Assembly (NCBI GenBank): GCA_019648995.1
Contig: BLXT01002115.1
Coordinates: 499,299-522,392 of the forward strand
Direction: 5' to 3'
Origin: Plakobranchus ocellatus
Lineage: Eukaryota; Mollusca; Gastropoda; Plakobranchidae
DNA: 23,094 bases
This document shows positions 1-11,239 of this stretch, one piece after another. The translations under genes and the position numbers were made by a program. Position 1 is the first letter of the stretch; each line of letters begins with the position of its first letter. The notes below the pieces were generated by a model. The model had not been told where the DNA came from, did not search any database, and was given only the letters and a program-made list of their open reading frames with translations.

Positions 1-2697
1 ATCAAAGTCTTAAGCAAATTTGTTATAATTTAGTTGTTGAAGTGTGTACATTTTTGTATTCTGGAAGTGGTATTCCTTACTATCATATTGCTTTTTCAAA
101 GCCTTGCAAGTTGCATGGCTGTCCTTAAAACTTTTTTTATGATATTTTGTCAATTGCAATCAGCCTGTGGTGTGGTTGTTAATTTCAGTTGTAGAATCTC
201 TAAAGTGTTATTAATTTTAAAAGGTATCTTTAAATGCCAAGTGGTCATATATATGAATACTTTTTTTAATCAGTTTTATTATCTTTGCTTTTATTTCATT
301 AACTTTTCTGTTTTTGATATGATACATGTATATGGAGCAGGGAAAAAAATTTGTGAAACCTGGCTATCATTCTCTGTATGTTACCCAAAAACTTCTGGTG
401 TATTATGTGAAAAAAAATACCCTAGTTATACCAATAATTTTGAATATTTTCCTGAGTGCTGTCATTTTGGGGTTGCACTGTTTGGTTGGCCACTACTGAA
501 CACTGATTCCAGATCAAGTGGAAATCTTGGAGAACTCATACATCTTTTTTTGTTGTAGGTTACATTAGTGATTGGTGCAGCTTGTGGAAGGGTTAAAGTT
601 TATATTTGACTATCAGGACATAAGGATCCTCTCTTCAGGAACTTGTAAACATAAAAGTTCTGAGCTGTCGCGGCATATTCAGAGTATGATTCGCCTTAAA
701 ATATTTCAGATTCAAAACAATCAACTTGTCATTCACAAAGGTTGAAAGATAAACAGATTCAAGCTAAAATATATGAGATATATTTCTGCTCATTCTAATG
801 TTCCACAGTTCCAGTCACAGATTGGGTGAAGGGTTTTAGCATTTTACTAAAATTGTTTGCTGTGAATCAATAAACATGCTCATCCTCATTCATTTACCAT
901 TGCGTCCATGATATACTGAACCTGTATTTCTGTTCAGGGTTTTTTTACTTATATGTTTTAAAAATTTTTTTGAAAAAAGATACAAGAAAAGGGAATCTAT
1001 GTAATTTGTGCTTCAATTTTGAGATCCTTTTATGCTTTCAGTATAGTTAGCGGTGAAAAGATTGTTTGATGTTGCCTTAAATACAAGCCTCTGGGTTTTC
1101 GCTGTGAAATGGCATGGCATATTTTGATCTAATTCTAAAGTGGACTAGTCTATGCTGCCTCTCGTATGATCTGGGCTGAATTGCTTCAACACATTAACAC
1201 ACACTATAGTACACTGTAGTATAACGGGAAAGAAATATCCAGAATAGAGAATCATTATACATGGGTTGTTATGTTATGGACCTAACGTCCACTAACTTTG
1301 TTTTGTTGATAATACTTTAGAAAAGGATATTAACTTGACACTAGCGTAAAGGAGCTATGGGAAAACTGAATGGTTTTTTGTTGTTGGTGTGATATTAGTA
1401 CCAGAAGCAGTAGTCTTGCTTTCACCAGCCTTTATTAGAGAAATGGGAACACAAACACCAATTTTTTCTTCTAGTTTTTGAATCTACAATTGTATCATTC
1501 GACTGATTTGTTTTTAAATTATCCATTGACAGAATGATGATGTGTTCATATTTTATGTTTCAATATGCACAATGCACCTAATTTAAGTACATGCATTGTA
1601 TGTCTAGCACCAAACCATGTCTGAGTATGTCAGACATTAGTAATTAAAGTAATCTTTAAAAATACATAATTCTTCTCTTTTCAATATTTTAGAAAGAAAA
1701 TTAAAATTATCATCCATCAGATTTCATATTATGAAGCCGAGATCAGAGAGTTTTGCAGAAGAATTAAATCCATCTCATATTTGTGTGTAAAAACATCAAA
1801 ATGTAATGTTACAGAATTAACCTCTTTGTTGTTCTAATCCACACCGTTATTTCCAAAGCCATCTCTAAACTGTGATTTTGCATGACGTGCAGATATTTGT
1901 ATTGGAATAAAGGGCGAAGTTGCCCACGTGCACAATACAACTTGGCTTGGTATTTCTTCAGTTTATGTACAAATGTAACAGAGCCCACTGCATATATCTA
2001 ATCATCTCATGATTTTGCTTTTTGAAAGTTGTCATTATTTGTCTAAATACATCATTACATGCAGTCTAATTCAAATTAATGAATTACTCATCATCATCTT
2101 GTGATTTCTTCAATAGATGCGATTCAATTGTCTTGACAATATTTTTTTTCAAATTCACAGTGGTATTTGATGATAAATAGCACCAGCACGACTGGTACAG
2201 GATATCAGATTGCCACCAATTGGTTTAAAATGCGGGGGGAGGGAAGGGGAGCTCCCAAAATAGTGAAAGTCTGTAAAGCTGTGTTGCACATACAAATATT
2301 TGATATGAGATGGAAAAAAAATATATAAATAGTGATGGATAACAACTAGATTAATACATGTACATGTATAGAAGATAGAAGGAGAAAAAGTATATAAAGG
2401 GAGAGAGGAGGACAAATAAATAGGAAGAGAAAATAAAATGACAGTGTTGCAATATGTAGCCTACTTATTTTATATCTTCTGTAACAGGACAGCAAAAGAA
2501 TCATAGGTGGACAAACAGAGGAACTGAAACAACAAAATTGACATGAAAGTTAAAACTTTTCTATATTCATCTTTGAGATATAAAAAGATCCAGGCATTGC
2601 ATATACTTTATGTATCAATGATGTTACAATTTTTGAATCAACACTAAATGCAACATATATTTACCCAGTGGAAAAGAAACAACTGAAAACAGCAGAT
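1..2697. other. AT-rich sequence without recognised genes
   Basis: The longest open frame, 34-558 plus (174 codons), is dominated by Phe, Leu, Ile and Cys, as expected from T-rich DNA read by chance, and shows no family motif. AATAAA at 867 and 1906 could be poly(A) signals of a plus-strand gene ending left of the window, but no coding end is visible. The left part could be an untranslated or intergenic stretch. Confidence 0.5.
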
Positions 2698-2709
2698 TAT
2701 GTTCTGGGG

Positions 2710-2862
2710 TTTGGTTTTTGTATATAGCCAGTCCACTAGGTGATCTCAGGCTTTCAGGCCTTCCGTCAGCCCAGGGCGCCAGTGGCGGGGCTCGAACTTG
2801 CAACAGAATGGTCCCTGCAGATCTTAGAGTGGATTGGCTAGCCATTGTGCCACTGACGCCCC
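2710..2862 (-). mobile_element. tRNA-derived SINE with 12-bp target-site duplication
   Basis: Read on the minus strand: head GTGGCACAATGGCTAGCC (A box), GTTCGAGCCCC (B box), body CTGACGGAAGGCCTGAAAGC and tail GGACTGGCTATATACAAAAA. TATGTTCTGGGG flanks it at 2698-2709 and 2863-2874, as expected of LINE-mobilised insertion. The B box is well preserved. A small overlapping open frame on each strand is an artefact of the SINE. Confidence 0.9.
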
Positions 2863-2874
2863 TATGTTCTGGGG

Positions 2875-3948
2875 CTAGTCCTAATGTAGGAAATAACATT
2901 AGATTTTAAAAAAAAAACAAACAAAAAAACCTGAAATAATTTTTAGCCTCTTTTCTCTGCTGATCTTACAAGCTAGGCCCATGCAATTTTTAGTCTTATA
3001 GAAAATTACCGGCACTAAAGAGCATGCAAAGCTTTGATGTATTTGAGGTATGCAATGTAAAACAGGCCTAAGTCACGGTGGATATTTTGCTCTAGAGCCT
3101 TTAATTTTTCAACTTCCTCATCTCTTGTAGACATAAAAAACATATATACTATTATATCAATTCTCGTTCGATTTCAATACAATCAAAACCCAGGTTACCT
3201 AATATTTATAATAGTTCTGATTGATTCTGAGAATAATTTCCAGCACAGGACTTACTTGGAAGACTGCACGATTGATGTTGCATCGTTAAGACTATTCAGA
3301 CCATTAGAGCTGCAGGCGAAGTATGATGTACTGAAGCAAATGATAGACTGAGATCAAGTAAAACTATGGGTTGAAGTGGAGTCTTGCACAGTCATAACTA
3401 TTAACAGTAAAAAATTTTCCTTTAAGGTTCATTACTCAAGAGAAGATAAAATGGAGCCCTTGTGTGACTTTAGGACTAAAAATTAAAATTTCACTGATAT
3501 TTTAAAGAAAAGTTTTGTTTCTAAAGAAAAATTCACTATTCAGCTATACTAATTTAAACACAAAACACAAGAAGAAGAACAATACAATGATAGAGAAATA
3601 AAACAAGAAGTATTATTATTTTATTTCATAATCTTTGAAATGATAGCAGTGTCGATGAAACAATCTTGTCATCTTCCAAACAACACAAAAAATAACATGG
3701 TAATAGCCAGCTTCATAAAAAGCTCTAGCTTAGCTCTATATTTAAGCAGAAAATTTTAAACACATATATAAAAGGATCAGAATTATAATACATCTTTGTA
3801 AAAACTAAAATTGCTAACTAATTATTGTACTCATCAATGATTGTCCCAAGACAATTCAAATGAGTCAGTACATTTTGAATCAGAAACTCGCTAAAATAAG
3901 TAAATCTGGGCCCAGAGATAGCGGGGCACTAGATCTAGTTATAGAAAA
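2875..3948. other. AT-rich sequence without recognised features
   Basis: There is an A-rich run at about 2908-2931 and otherwise no repeats, coding similarity or RNA gene that I can identify. Confidence 0.5.
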
Positions 3949-5227
3949 AAAGCAGTGTAAAAAAGTAAAAAACAAACCACTTATTCTCTTTAGCCATATT
4001 TGATTTGTCAGGACTAGTCTCAAACCAATGGTGGATGACTATGTATTTATAAATGTATGCATTATACACAAGACACATGCACAAATATCTTACTTATATG
4101 TATCTATATAGTCATTTTTCATAACTCTTTAGTCACACCTCACCACTTTTGGCATTGAATAACAACACTGAACTTCATTTAATAGCAATAACATAAAACA
4201 GAAGTGCACTAATTCAGTCAGGATATGATTGAATTTTGTATCTCTGACCCCCTGTTGGTGATCACAGGATTTTTATATTTTACCCGCCTGGAGTCTGGCA
4301 ATGTTGAAGAGAAAAGACGCCTGTTTTAGGAACATCCTTAGGTTCCTTTCAGCTGGCATGCATAATTTATTACACATTTGAAGGAAAAAAAAAATGTAAA
4401 TGCATGTAATAGAATCACATAAAGCAAAATTGTAATAAAATTATCAATAAAATATAATTCAGAAATGGTAAATGCATGAAAAAAAGGTTGAAAATAATGG
4501 CTCAAACTTGAAGCAACTACATACAGAATTTTATATTGTAAAAGACTTGGAATTGTTGCTCTGAAAAAAAAGAAAAAACAAAAGGCATTGTGGCCCACCC
4601 ATTTGATTTCATATATATTATAAGAAATAATGTATATTCCAGTCTGGCATATGCGTATTTTATATGTGATACTAAAAAGCTGTGATATTACAGCTTTCAG
4701 TCATGGATGTCTGAGAATCTGAACTATAGGAGCTGGATTTAAAAAAAAGCAATTGAAAGAGTGGAAGCAAGGCTGTCGGTGAAAACAGGCAGGAGTTATA
4801 CTGGGTAAAAGAAAATAACAATCCAACTTTTACTATTAATCTCACCGATAGACTACAGCACTTCACCCAGGACAAATCTTGGATGTTCACTTGCTGAACA
4901 GAGGACATCTCATGGACTTCATCACAATTTTTTTTTTCGTGATTTCACCGTGATTACGTAAAGGCAAATATGCCTCTTAATTTTATTACAACATATTGAA
5001 CATTGTTCAGATTGGCAACCACATAAAATAGGGTGTAATGCGAGATGTAACAAAGTGTTACAAAATGACCATACAGATACACATAATTTTTATAAGACAG
5101 ACATTTGCCTTTCCCATGTATTGTGTTTAATGTACACTTGAAAATACACAATCATCCACCATTGGTTTGAGACTAATCCTAACAAATCAAATGTGGTCTT
5201 AATGTTATTGTTTCTCTACACTGCTTT
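3949..5227. repeat. Long diverged inverted repeat (arms ~240 bp, spacer ~800 bp)
   Basis: The left arm (about 3949-4190) and the reverse complement of the right arm (about 4985-5227) align over most of their length with small indels. The best block includes AGTCTCAAACCAATGGTGGA at 4017-4036, mirrored at 5154-5173. The outer ends match as AAAGCAGTGTA (3949-3959) and TACACTGCTTT (5217-5227). The spacer is AT-rich without recognised coding. It may be a decayed inverted-repeat element or two opposed copies of one repeat. Confidence 0.75.
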
Positions 5228-5679
5228 ATTTTTATCTTGAAGAGAGCAAAAATCTAGGATAAAAATTAGTCTGTAGCATCTTCATCTGACTTATTAGCCT
5301 GTAAAATTATTTACATAAAACTGATTTTCAAACCCTAATTAAGTTTAAGTATTTTTCTTTTAAAATTAAGAAAAACCTGTTGTTATGCCCACAACATCAA
5401 ACAGGCATTGAAAACGAAAAAGAGAAAAAAACTGTTTAGCCCTCTATTTGGAATGCTTAAACAATAAAAATGTTTACCCATTCTTTTAGAACAAAAACAT
5501 ATAAGTATCAAATTAATTATAAAATATACAAAGAAAAGCCATTTAATTAAAAAAAGCTTTGGCAATGTGGATGTTTTTTTTAGACCAATCTTGATAAATT
5601 GCTTCACAAACAAAACGATTAACAAAAAATAATTTTATACTTGCTATTTTCCTGATTTATATGCTTTCTGAACAAAGTA

Positions 5680-6129
5680 CAGTGGAAACCTCAAAAACAG
5701 AAGTCCGATTATCCCAATTTCTCATAAATCAAAGTATTCACGATCTGAGGTTTTCTTCCTCTTCTTTGGCTTTATTGAGTTCAAATTCATCATTCAAATT
5801 CAAAGAAAGTCGATTCTCATAATTCAAAATCCACATCGCCACTAAACACAATAAGAAAAAAAATAGCTTTCCTCTCACCACTCCTGAAACAAGCCGATCA
5901 CTGTTTAAACAAAGCTGGCATACTCCAGGAGTGCCATTAATAACATTAACAACGTGAGAGAGGAGAGGGGTCAAACTAGGGTGAGAGGGAGAAAGTGGGG
6001 TGCCGCATGTAGATTTAATAGATAAGAATTTTCTTTGAAGCCTACTTTCACCCTTTTTTATGATTTGAAGTCTCGTAAATCGAAGTTTTGATCTATTCCC
6101 TCACACTTCGAATTATGAGTTTTCCACTG
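5680..6129. mobile_element. pogo/Tigger-type miniature inverted-repeat transposon (~450 bp)
   Basis: The left end CAGTGGAAACCTC (preceded by TA) and the reverse complement of the right end, CAGTGGAAAACTCATAATTC, resemble the well-known Tigger/pogo termini that read CAGTRGAACCTCGATAATTCGAA. Motifs of the ATTCGAA/AATCGAAG kind recur just inside both ends. No transposase frame is present. The right flank reads ATA rather than a clean TA, so the duplicated dinucleotide is not certain. Confidence 0.72.
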
Positions 6130-6289
6130 ATAGCTTGTATTATGGTACAGCATCAAAATAAATGCATCTGTAACTAATGTTCACATCTTATGATTGATTA
6201 ATTGATTCTATGACATACCCAGTCCACCACTGAGCCGTGATGTCCGAGTTTGTGTTTGTTCATTTGCTTTTACAACCACTATTGGGTAT

Positions 6290-6430
6290 TACATGTACTG
6301 TAGTGGCACAGTGGCTAGCAAGGGACCCTTCTGTCCTGCGTTCGAGTCCCGCCACCAGTGCCCTGGCCTGACGGAGGGCATGAAAGCTTATATCACCTTG
6401 GTGTGGACTCGCTATATGCAAAAACTGAAC
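6290..6430 (+). mobile_element. tRNA-derived SINE, plus orientation
   Basis: The same family as the other two copies: TAGTGGCACAGTGGCTAGC (A box), GTTCGAGTCCC (intact B box), body CTGACGGAGGGCATGAAAGC and tail GGACTCGCTATATGCAAAAA. The exact ends are uncertain because no clear target-site duplication was found. Diverged fragments of the antisense tail (ACCCAGTCCACCA) lie on both sides at about 6200-6245 and 6480-6522. Confidence 0.88.
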
Positions 6431-6476
6431 TAAAAAATAAGCCACTATTTATCAGTTGCTAAGAGGGAACAAACTC

Positions 6477-6522
6477 AATTGATTGATATACCCAGTCCAC
6501 CATTTATTTGTGATCTCAGGGT
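6477..6522 (-). mobile_element. SINE tail fragment
   Basis: ATACCCAGTCCACCA followed by GTGATCTCAGG matches the antisense 3' part of the local SINE family. A similar but more diverged fragment occurs at 6200-6245. Both are short, so identification is tentative. Confidence 0.45.
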
Positions 6523-9500
6523 ATCTTTTTCTATTTTCTCCCAGAAGCCACTATTTATTGCTTTTTTTTTTTTTTTTGGACAGTTACAAATGCCAAGGAA
6601 AGCACCTCCAAGTTGTATCAATGGTTTTCAATGTAAAAGATTTAAAATTAATTAGGACTTATCTGAAGACATTTGCCAGATTTTTTAGAAAAAGTAACTG
6701 GTAGTGGTATAAAAAATCATGGAAAATAGGCATGAGAAATTTGCATAAAACTGGTTCGCAATCTCACATAATAAATTCTCAATGAAGATATGAAACAATA
6801 TGAGTAGGAAAAAAAAAACAACTGATTTCTTTGCATCTACACTTTCCGTTGATTTAACTGGAATCAAACACAATATTATTGCCATTGTTACAGTTGATAA
6901 TCAGATTGTGCTCTTTGACTAAAAGCCAAATTGCAAAAATTGGTGATCCTTTTTTGAGCTGTGTGTTGTATGATGATCACCATGTGTAATCACTATTATA
7001 AGTTCGAGATTTTTCCTAGGGCAGGCTGCTTCTGAGCACAAGCTGAGCCAAGTTCTAAGAAAATCAATGCTGATCATGAAACAGGACAAAGGCAGCCGAT
7101 GCTTTTATAACAAGAATAATACAGATCTTAACTTCATTTTTCTTGGATTAAAACTGCATACACGAAAATTCTTATTGCAAATTAAGTTTTACAAGAATTT
7201 TCGTGTTTGCAGTTTTTGTCATCACCAACATCTCCATTAACATATACTACACATAACACGTAATGCAAAATACATTACAATACATGCTAATCTAATTAAA
7301 AAATTTGTTTGGAATGTAACGTAACATATCTTTGTTCAAGTAGACAAAATTATAAAGTGAAATTCCCTTAATGTGAGCAAGTTAATTTGGAAAAGGAGAT
7401 TTTGTTCGTATTATAAAATATATTCCATTTTTTTACAGATGAGAAACAATCATTCAAAATCTACAAATAATTTCAAATATCACCAATAGTGATTTGTCAC
7501 AATTTTTCTATTAGCAGGATTTTCATCTGCAGCTTTGCTGTTGCGCAGATAATTTGTGTGAACATGAAAAACAAACAGTCTTTCAACATTGCATGATTGT
7601 ATAAAATATGTCTATTTTATTTAAAAATACTTCAATACATATGTGATTGTCTCATATGTTATCGTAAAGCAAAAAAGCATATATAACATTTGTGACATTA
7701 TTTTGTTCAGCAAGGCAGCTGTAGATTTATTTTAAAAAGTGTAACAATTGTGTAGCAGGCTACGAAATGAGTCAAATTGCAGATAAACCATGACTCACTT
7801 CAGACTCTCTTTAAATGAAAACACAAAACTAGAAGTGCTAAAAATAATGAATGCTTTTACTGCGTGCAGGAATTTTTTTTCCCAGACATGCTTCAGGCTT
7901 TCAGGCTTTCAGACTTCTGATCAGAAAGCAACTGTACTTTTCACTTCCTTGACATGGCAACTTATCTAAATCTGCAATTTCAGTCATTTTGTGGACAGCT
8001 ACACATTAATCTCTTTTTTCGGCAAACAGTTTGATTTTTGTCTCTCGTGACTTCAGAACTTGGTGGTAACATGAGAACATCCAACATCCATTTCCCTTTG
8101 CTAACTAAATGGCCAAATTCCATCGAGCTAACCACACATGTTCTCAGTGCTCTCCAATTGTCTTTCTACAGATTAGACTTTTATTGTAACTCATCCTTCT
8201 TAATTTTATTACAGGATTTGCAAAACTTGCACATTAAATATAAAATCTGTGAACATATCAGCTAAAAACGGATTTTGCCAGTAAGACCACAGGGGAAGAC
8301 GGGCAGTAGTCCCAAAATGCTAAATTTTTTGTTACGTCACCCTCCGCCCCCTCCCCCCCCCCTTGCCCTTAGCTTATGTTTTTACTGTTCTAAATAGTCA
8401 GTTGAGAGGAAGAAAACCCATAGTCCAGAGTTAAAAGTAGAAACAATAGGACTGTTTAAAAAGCCGTCCTGCAAACCTGCAAAAGAAAGGTAGTTATCCA
8501 AACACTTCAATGACAGGATGGCAGTTGTCCTGGACCTCTCATGTGACACAAATCACATGGCTAGGTTCAGCCGTCAAGTAGGACCGGAATGTAAGTGCAA
8601 TAGGTTCAAATGTTTTGAAAGGATAGTAGAGGATAGTTGAGAGAAAGGGCACTTGTGCAGACGTTTATCAGCCTGAAATGTAAAGCTGAACAGAATTCCT
8701 GTCTTGCCTCTTGTATCACAGACAAAGGTATCGATAGATGGAAACTACAGGAAGAATCAGGACAATCAGATTCCAAATTAAGGCAGTTATGCCTGTAACA
8801 TTCTAGAGCCAAAAACTGGTTGGGCATCTATCTCATGATTTTAAAATGGATGAGGCATAGCACCAGTATATTATCATAGAACTGATCCACAGGGAATTGA
8901 AAAAAGAAAGAAACAAACAAACTAAAAAATCTTTGAGAGTGATCGTGCATTTGAGGTTGTGACAAATTGGGGAAGAAAGACTGGTTTGACAGAGATTACA
9001 GTCTAGATTTTATAAAGTTTATTGATTGGCTTTAATTGATGATGTGGTTGTTCATTATTCCTGCCATGCAACAGTTTAAACAATTTGCAAAGCATATTTA
9101 TTTTTGTCTCCAAAAATTGTTTTTCCCTTTCTTAGTTTGCTTGTTTATTTATTTTATCTTGAATGTTTTTTTTTCATTATTTCTTTTAAATCGTTGGTTT
9201 TGTTTACAAGCTCTTTAAAATACTGCTTCAGTGATATTTCCCAACAACAATTTTTTTTTTGTTGTTGTATTTATATTATGTTGTATTAACATTGTTCTCA
9301 GAAGAACAATATTAGAAATTTTGATTCCACGTTACTGAGGATTGTAAAATAAAACATTGACTTCTAATAAAACAAAAAAAAAAAAATATATGCCTTTGAG
9401 TAAACAGGACAGTTAGGTTGACTTTGGTGTTCATAAGAATTTTTTGCTCGGTCTGCATGTGGGTCTGTTAGGCACGCAGCTCCATGCTATTAATGTAAAG

Positions 9501-9559
9501 AGATGAGTGAGACCAAGAGATAGAAAATACAAATCAAAATCTGGAGAACGACATGTAAT
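6523..9559. other. AT-rich sequence without recognised genes
   Basis: About 3 kb with only short open frames lacking family features. It holds a T-run at about 6561-6577, the hairpin at 7150-7216, a C-rich tract at about 8341-8363 and a small palindrome ATTGTTCTCAGAAGAACAAT near 9291. Nothing indicates a protein gene. Confidence 0.5.
7150..7216. repeat. Compact 67-nt hairpin with 24-bp stem
   Basis: The 24-nt arm at 7150-7173 (AAAACTGCATACACGAAAAT...) pairs with 7193-7216 (...ATTTTCGTGTTTGCAGTTTT), with one mismatch and a 19-nt loop. Size and shape are compatible with a pre-miRNA-like fold or a tiny palindromic element; sequence alone does not decide. Confidence 0.6.
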
Positions 9560-10046
9560 GAGAAGAAAGAGTTTGTGAGATTATCTGTGGACGTCAGGGA
9601 AGTAAAGGAACGAAAGGGAACGCCTGAAACAATCACAAGGAACATCACCTTATTTATTCATTTAAAGAGCAATGGGGAGAGAGAAAGAGAAGTGTGCAAG
9701 GACATGTTGCTGGCAACAACAGGCCTGGAAAAATGGTGGATTTTGAATATTGTTCACAGGTTACAAGCTTTCAACTTCCAAACCTTAACAAAAAGCAAGA
9801 CAGAGTAAGAATGTCCTAACGGGTAAATTTCATTTAAAGATTTTCTTAGCCGCTTGCCGACAGTGCCATTCCATTATTGCAGGAAAGACACACAAGAGGT
9901 TTACCTAGAGCCCAATTTTCAGTCCTATGAGGACATTTACCGAGAGTATACCTCTGTATGTGAGGCAAACGGGAAGAGCCCAAAGCATTGCCATATTCAA
10001 ACCCCGAAAGGATCAATGTAATGTTTGCTGTGAGTTCAGACAGGGT

Positions 10047-10318
10047 AATGTTGATGAGAGTGTGTATAATTCTCATAGGGAAAGAAAAGCTGCTGCTCAA
10101 GCAGAAAAGTCCAAAGACAAGACTTTAACTCACCAACCTTATCAATCTCGCACCAAAGTTGTGTGTGTTGATGTGCAGAGGGCAATGTTGATGAGAGTGT
10201 GTATAATTCTCATAGGGAAAGAAAAGCTGCTGCTCAAGCAGAAAAGTCCAAAGACAAGACTTTAACTCAACAACCTCATCAATCTCGCACCAAAGTTGTG
10301 TGTGTTGATGTGCAGAGG
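10047..10318 (+). repeat. 137-bp tandem duplication within the DUF7869-type pseudogene
   Basis: The segment 10047-10183 is repeated at 10184-10318 with very few differences (CACCAACCTTAT versus CAACAACCTCAT). It encodes SVYNSHRERKAAAQAEKSKD in different frames, because 137 is not a multiple of three, so the duplication itself breaks the frame. Confidence 0.95.
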
Positions 10319-11035
10319 GTATTGTTGGCTCCTTCTCTAAAAGCATCTGCACTTTATTATAAAACAAAGCTGCAGCTCCACAACTACATCATATTTGATA
10401 TAGGATCAACAGATGTTGAATGTTTCTTGTGGAATGAAGCAGAAGGTGGCCTGAATGCCAGCGAATTTGTTTTGTGTCTTGTCTCCTACCTGAAGGAACA
10501 TGCAGACACATTTGACACAGCCATTGCCTATTCTGATGGCTGCACCTATCAAAACCGAAATCGCGTGCTGGCCACTGATGTGAGATAATTTCTGCATGAC
10601 GCATGAAAAAACTGTTGAGCAGAAAATCTTAGAGTGGGGTCACACTCAGGTGGAGGTCGATAGTGTGCATGCAACCATTGAAAGATGGTTATGAAATATA
10701 GATATATATACTCGCCACTTGAGTATGTCAATCTAATCAAGATCACCAGAATCAAACCATATAAGATAAGATACATTTACTGGCTTTTTACTTTTAAAGA
10801 TTGTTTTTGATAAGATCCTGGTGCCCTGAAATCCATCAAACCATCCAAAGAGGCAAACACTACAGACATATGGATAAATAGATATGTGTAGATACAATGT
10901 GGATAATTTATCGGCTTTCAAATTAAATTTCTGTGAACACTGGCAAACATTGCAGTCAGGTTGAAAAGATAGACTACCAGTCCCATCCACAACAGCAGGA
11001 GGAAAAATCAAGAAAAGCAAATCTGATCATTTTCA

Positions 11036-11227
11036 GTCACTGAAATCAGAGCTGCCTCCTGATGTCCACAGCTTCTATGATGCCTCAACCCACTTGTGAG
11101 TCACTGAAATCAGAGCTGCCTCCTGATGTCCACAGCTTCTATGATGCCTCACCCCAACTGTGAGTCACTGAAATCAGAACTGCCTCCTGATGTCCGCAGC
11201 TTCTATGATGCCTCACTTCAACTGTGA
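11036..11227 (+). repeat. 64-bp tandem triplication at the pseudogene's 3' end
   Basis: Copies begin at 11036, 11100 and 11164 with GTCACTGAAATCAGA and contain GCCTCCTGATGTCC and CAGCTTCTATGATGCC. In one frame the unit reads SLKSELPPDVHSFYDAS, followed by a stop. The period is not a multiple of three, so the frame changes between copies. Confidence 0.95.
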
Positions 11228-11239
11228 GGCGGTTGTTGC

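Larger units (their letters stand above)
9560..11227 (+). pseudogene. Decayed DUF7869-type, transposon-associated gene
   Basis: Pieces in shifting frames follow the order I know from DUF7869-containing invertebrate proteins. They are: NGEREREVCKDMLLATTGL (about 9665-9730), FLSRLPTVPFHYCR and VYLEPNFQSYEDIYREYTSV (9842-9950), IFKPRKDQCNVCCEF (about 9996-10040, a Cys-rich spot), LQLHNYIIFDIG and FLWNEAEGG, AIAYSDGCTYQNRNR (10535-10565), then after a stop and frame change WGHTQVEVDSVHATIERW (10635-10690), YSPLEYVNLIKITRIKPY (10710-10762), LKSIKPSKEAN (10829 on) and LPPDVHSFYDAS (11060-11095). At least four frame changes and several stops rule out an intact protein. An internal 137-bp duplication and a 64-bp triplication add to the damage. 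The assignment rests on remembered family motifs; the biochemical role is unknown. Confidence 0.72.

Noticed and set aside
34-558. 174-codon plus-strand open frame, the longest in the window
   Set aside because: Composition is that of T-rich DNA (Phe, Leu, Ile, Cys, Val), with no domain, no clear start context and no neighbouring exon; most likely chance.
867-872. AATAAA as poly(A) signal of a plus-strand gene
   Set aside because: No coding end upstream in the window; such hexamers are frequent in AT-rich DNA.
6299-6370. Possible functional tRNA gene (A and B boxes present)
   Set aside because: No plausible acceptor stem or cloverleaf, and the same sequence with body and tail recurs three times, so it is a SINE head.
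7885-7925. CAGGCTTTCAGGCTTTCAG, similar to part of the SINE body
   Set aside because: Too short and lacks head and tail; could be a simple local duplication.
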